Assembly: GCA_902795625.1 (NCBI GenBank)
Contig: CADBLW010000175.1
Span: 1-8,495, forward strand
Source of the DNA: an uncultured Lachnospiraceae bacterium
Lineage (GTDB): Bacteria; Bacillota; Clostridia; Lachnospirales; Lachnospiraceae
Length of the DNA stretch: 8,495 nt
Direction: 5' to 3'
This document shows, piece by piece, positions 6,470 to 8,495 of this stretch. Numbering within the stretch: the first letter of the stretch is position 1; every line of letters starts with the position of its first letter. Under the pieces are notes generated by a model. It made no database searches and was not told the DNA's origin. It worked only from the letters and a program-made list of their open reading frames with translations. The position numbers and the translations under genes are program-made.

Positions 6470-6718
6470 TTACTTTGTCCAGAAAGACATGTTCAGGACA
6501 ACCGAAAGAATGATGAATGCCGCCGCCAGAACTCTTGTAAGCCAGACCAGCGTGCCCTCCATCGAACGTCCTTTGTTCTTGCCCCAGTAGGTTTCCGCGG
6601 CTCCGCTGATGGAACCGGTCAAACCGGCATTCTTGCCTTCCTGCATCAAAACAATTGCAGTCAATACGACACAGATCAAAATATATATGACTTTTACGAT
6701 TGTAAACAAAGTGCTCAT
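6470..6718 (-). CDS. secG: preprotein translocase subunit SecG
   Basis: SecG is the small membrane subunit of SecYEG that helps SecA-driven protein export. The 82-residue protein has two transmembrane helices (about 5-25 and 56-76) around a cytoplasmic loop carrying the family signature, seen here as LMQEGKNAGLTGSISGAAET (24-43) followed by YWGKNKGRSMEGTLVWLTRVLA. The length is typical. The ATG at 6718-6716 is chosen over an in-frame ATG 26 codons upstream because GGAGG sits at 6724-6728 with 5-nt spacing, and because the upstream extension is not hydrophobic or SecG-like. The extension would also start inside the predicted promoter. It has its own promoter and is followed by a strong terminator. 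secG-rnr-smpB is a conserved Firmicutes order. Co-transcription with the upstream surface protein is possible but not needed. Confidence 0.96.
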   Translation of the reverse strand: MSTLFTIVKVIYILICVVLTAIVLMQEGKNAGLTGSISGAAETYWGKNKGRSMEGTLVWLTRVLAAAFIILSVVLNMSFWTK

Positions 6719-6767
6719 AACTTCCTCCACCTGCTGAAAATGTAGCGTTTCGATACGCAACACGCAG

Positions 6768-6796
6768 AGTTTATCACAAATCTTTTGGAAATGCAA
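6768..6796 (-). promoter_or_regulatory. sigma-A-type promoter of secG with extended -10
   Basis: Minus-strand -35 TTGCAT (6796-6791), 17-nt spacer and -10 TAAACT (6773-6768), preceded by TGA so that it forms an extended -10 (TGATAAACT). The inferred start near 6761 gives a leader of about 43 nt before the secG ATG. The leader contains a small GCGT/ACGC hairpin. It lies in the short gap between the surface-protein stop and secG. Confidence 0.6.
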
Positions 6797-6818
6797 GTGT
6801 TATTTTTCTTCGTATCCG

Positions 6819-8495
6819 TCAACGGCCTTGAGACTGTCTGATGCGTTTCTGCGCCACTGCTCCGCCAAGCGTTCCGGTTGCTGCGATTGCAAGGATCGTC
6901 CACAGCAAAAGGCTGCTTGAATCGCCGGTTTTCGCGGACGGCTCTGCCGGAGCAGGCGTCGGGCTCGGCACCGGAGTCGATGTCGGCGAAGGAACTGCCG
7001 TTGGTTCAGGCGTTGCCGTAGGCGTCAATGTGGCCGTAGGGGTCAACGTGGCAGTAGGCGTCGGCGATTCCGTCGGAGTCGGCGTTGCTGTCGAAGTAGG
7101 TTTCTCCTCTTCTACAATCTCGATGGAAGCCTTAACCTCGCCGTCGTCAAATGTGATCGTTACCGTATGGGTTCCCGCTGCAAGCGTCTCCAGGAACGCT
7201 TTGTTCAGCGTGATCACTGTACTTCCGGAAACCGCATCATAGTCGGTTCCCTTGACCGGAGTGGTCTGATCGACCGTCACCTTGAGGAAATGCTCAAAGC
7301 AACGGTTGTCCGCAATGGAACGGTGAACGGTCACAACAAGATTCTTGCCGCTTCCCTTCGTCCATTCTGAAATCTTATCAACCACATACTCCGGAACCTT
7401 CGGCACCTGCTTGAAGATACCGCGGTAGGTTTTAGTCTTTCCGTCTACCGAGCCGTTATCCCATGCACTGAACTCGTATGTATGCTCCTCATCCTGCGCT
7501 TTGGTCGGTTTTTTATCCGTAGTCGGCTCAACCTCACCCTCAGCATAGGTCTTGGTGTCAAGCGTGCTGTCATCATCATTCAGCCAGATCACGGTAAATA
7601 CCGCCTTGATTATTACCTCGTAGGTCTCACCTTCAAAATCGGTGTGGTTCTTATCCGCGATGTAGCGTGTTTGAATCGTGTACGTTCCGACTTCGCTCTC
7701 CGCAGGAATCTCCGCAGACCAAGTCTTCCCGCCGTCAACACTGTACTCGATCGCGGTATAGCCGTCAGGAAGCGTCTTCGGGGCGGTCAGCAGCGGCTGC
7801 TTTTCCCCATTTTCCGCTAAATCTGCCGTTGTGGGTTTCTCGTCATCCGAAAGGTCTTTAAGATCAGGCGCGGCTGCTTTCGTCACAGTCAGCGTTCCGT
7901 CGACATAGGTAATCTTATAGGAAGCAGTCACATCCCCATATTTAGCATTAACAATCTCAGCGTCACTGATTGTATTCTCACCATCTCCGACATCCGTCTG
8001 ACTGCCGGTGATGATAACGCTTTCAACAGAATCTCCTTCCACGAGGCCTTCAACCTTATAAGAATCCTTCGTCAAAGCGGTTCCGTCATATATTTTCGTT
8101 TCACTGTCAGAGGTTATGGTCAACTCCGCAGGTTTGATCACAAATTCCTTCGTAATAGATCCACTCACATTTGTAAATGTTATGACAGCGCTGTGTTTTC
8201 CCGCCTCAACACACCTTTCCGTAAGTCCATCATCATATGTCACAGTATACTGATCCGTATTCCAAACAACAAAATACTTGCAGCTTTCCTCAGACCCAAA
8301 AGAAATTACCATTTTATATTTTCCGGGATCATCGGGCACATCAGAAGTACCTTCCTCCGTCCATGCTGACCCTGTATATTGAAAGTATTTTACCGAAGCA
8401 GCATCCTTCGGAACACTGACATCCCCGACTATAACGCTTTTAACCGTTGGTCCTTGCGCGGTTCCATTATAGGTATAAGAATCCTCTTCATCCCA
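6819..8495 (-). CDS. repeat-rich anchored surface protein, C-terminal 558 residues (5' end outside window)
   Basis: The open frame runs to the window edge without a stop, so the true start and signal peptide lie beyond base 8495. Visible modules (numbered from the edge): an Ig-like segment beginning YTYNGTAQGP (about 7-121); an MBG-like module with KIYDGTALT and YKITYVDGTLTV (about 122-205); a segment with AIEYSVDGGKTWS and VGTYTIQTRY typical of Firmicutes Ig-like repeats (about 206-298); an InlB B-repeat-like module VFTVIWLNDDDSTL...YEFSAWDN (about 299-363); an X2-like Ig module ending GTHTVTITFDDGEV (about 368-461); a Pro/Thr/Ser stalk (462-519); the motif SAKTGD (520-525); a hydrophobic helix (529-548); and a basic tail QKRIRQSQGR. 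This is an extracellular protein held at the envelope. Binding partner and function are not recognisable. Adhesion or carbohydrate binding is possible but not shown. Domain names are from motif recognition only. Confidence 0.9.
   Translation of the reverse strand, partial: WDEEDSYTYNGTAQGPTVKSVIVGDVSVPKDAASVKYFQYTGSAWTEEGTSDVPDDPGKYKMVISFGSEESCKYFVVWNTDQYTVTYDDGLTERCVEAGKHSAVITFTNVSGSITKEFVIKPAELTITSDSETKIYDGTALTKDSYKVEGLVEGDSVESVIITGSQTDVGDGENTISDAEIVNAKYGDVTASYKITYVDGTLTVTKAAAPDLKDLSDDEKPTTADLAENGEKQPLLTAPKTLPDGYTAIEYSVDGGKTWSAEIPAESEVGTYTIQTRYIADKNHTDFEGETYEVIIKAVFTVIWLNDDDSTLDTKTYAEGEVEPTTDKKPTKAQDEEHTYEFSAWDNGSVDGKTKTYRGIFKQVPKVPEYVVDKISEWTKGSGKNLVVTVHRSIADNRCFEHFLKVTVDQTTPVKGTDYDAVSGSTVITLNKAFLETLAAGTHTVTITFDDGEVKASIEIVEEEKPTSTATPTPTESPTPTATLTPTATLTPTATPEPTAVPSPTSTPVPSPTPAPAEPSAKTGDSSSLLLWTILAIAATGTLGGAVAQKRIRQSQGR
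6852..6938 (-). other. C-terminal anchor: SAKTGD motif, membrane helix, basic tail
   Basis: SAKTGD (6938-6921) precedes a short linker, a 20-residue hydrophobic stretch (6911-6852, LLLWTILAIAATGTLGGAVA) and a Lys/Arg tail. The order matches a sortase sorting signal, but the LP of LPxTG is replaced by SA. Either a lineage-specific sortase accepts it or the helix is simply a retained membrane anchor. Confidence 0.65.
6936..7103 (-). repeat. Pro/Thr/Ser-rich stalk with 18-bp hexapeptide repeats
   Basis: About 56 residues are almost only P, T, S, A and V. The core at 7008-7061 is three 18-bp units encoding TPTATL, TPTATL and TPTATP. It is followed by the looser EPTAVP, SPTSTP and VPSPTP, which keep the six-residue step. 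Such stalks usually span the wall and may be glycosylated. The repeats make length change by slippage plausible. Confidence 0.85.

Noticed and set aside
6470..6796. Longer secG start 26 codons upstream
   Set aside because: The extension overlaps the promoter, lacks a ribosome binding site and does not resemble SecG. The inner ATG has GGAGG at ideal spacing.
6841..7242. Plus-strand frame with Gly-Val repeats
   Set aside because: The repeats are the antisense reading of the Pro/Thr/Ser stalk of the surface protein.
1..8495. Mobile element, CRISPR array, tRNA or rRNA
   Set aside because: No transposase-like frame, regularly spaced repeats, or tRNA/rRNA-like sequence was recognised. The only tandem repeats are inside coding regions and keep frame.

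Overview
All protein-coding genes I can support lie on the minus strand, so the window reads biologically from right to left: a partial repeat-rich surface protein, secG, rnr (RNase R), smpB, a short GntR-family regulator, clpC and the N-terminal part of radA. The secG-rnr-smpB order, the ClpC type with a UVR linker, strong GGAGG-like ribosome binding sites and a surface protein ending in a TGD motif, membrane segment and basic tail all point to a Gram-positive member of the Firmicutes. The rather high GC for that phylum and the type of extracellular domains fit an anaerobic gut-type Clostridia, possibly Lachnospiraceae. That family-level placement is inference only.

Right part (about 6719-8495): the last 558 residues of a secreted, modular, wall- or membrane-anchored protein with Ig-like/MBG-like, InlB-repeat-like and X2-like modules, a Pro/Thr/Ser stalk built from hexapeptide repeats, and a non-canonical SAKTGD anchor. 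It is followed by a promoter and secG, a small subunit of the Sec translocon.

Middle part (3427-6718): secG ends in a clear intrinsic terminator. Then come rnr and smpB, 15 nt apart. They encode the exoribonuclease and the tmRNA-binding protein that cooperate in trans-translation and non-stop mRNA decay. RNase R carries two unusual insertions: a Gly-rich basic segment between the cold-shock domains, and a tandem 11-residue acidic repeat inside the RNB catalytic domain. No ssrA (tmRNA) gene follows smpB. A long-stem intrinsic terminator closes this unit.

Left part (1-3406): a separate stress/repair operon starts from a promoter that overlaps a perfect 8-bp inverted repeat. It encodes a YtrA-like GntR regulator, ClpC (start and stop overlapping in ATGA) and RadA (6-nt gap). 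In many Firmicutes the genes before clpC-radA are ctsR-mcsA-mcsB. Here a GntR repressor sits in that position and no CtsR box is visible, which suggests rewired control of the Clp protease. One of the two phospho-arginine-binding glutamates of the ClpC N-domain is also replaced. This is the most interesting system-level observation. I see no CRISPR array, transposon, rRNA or tRNA.
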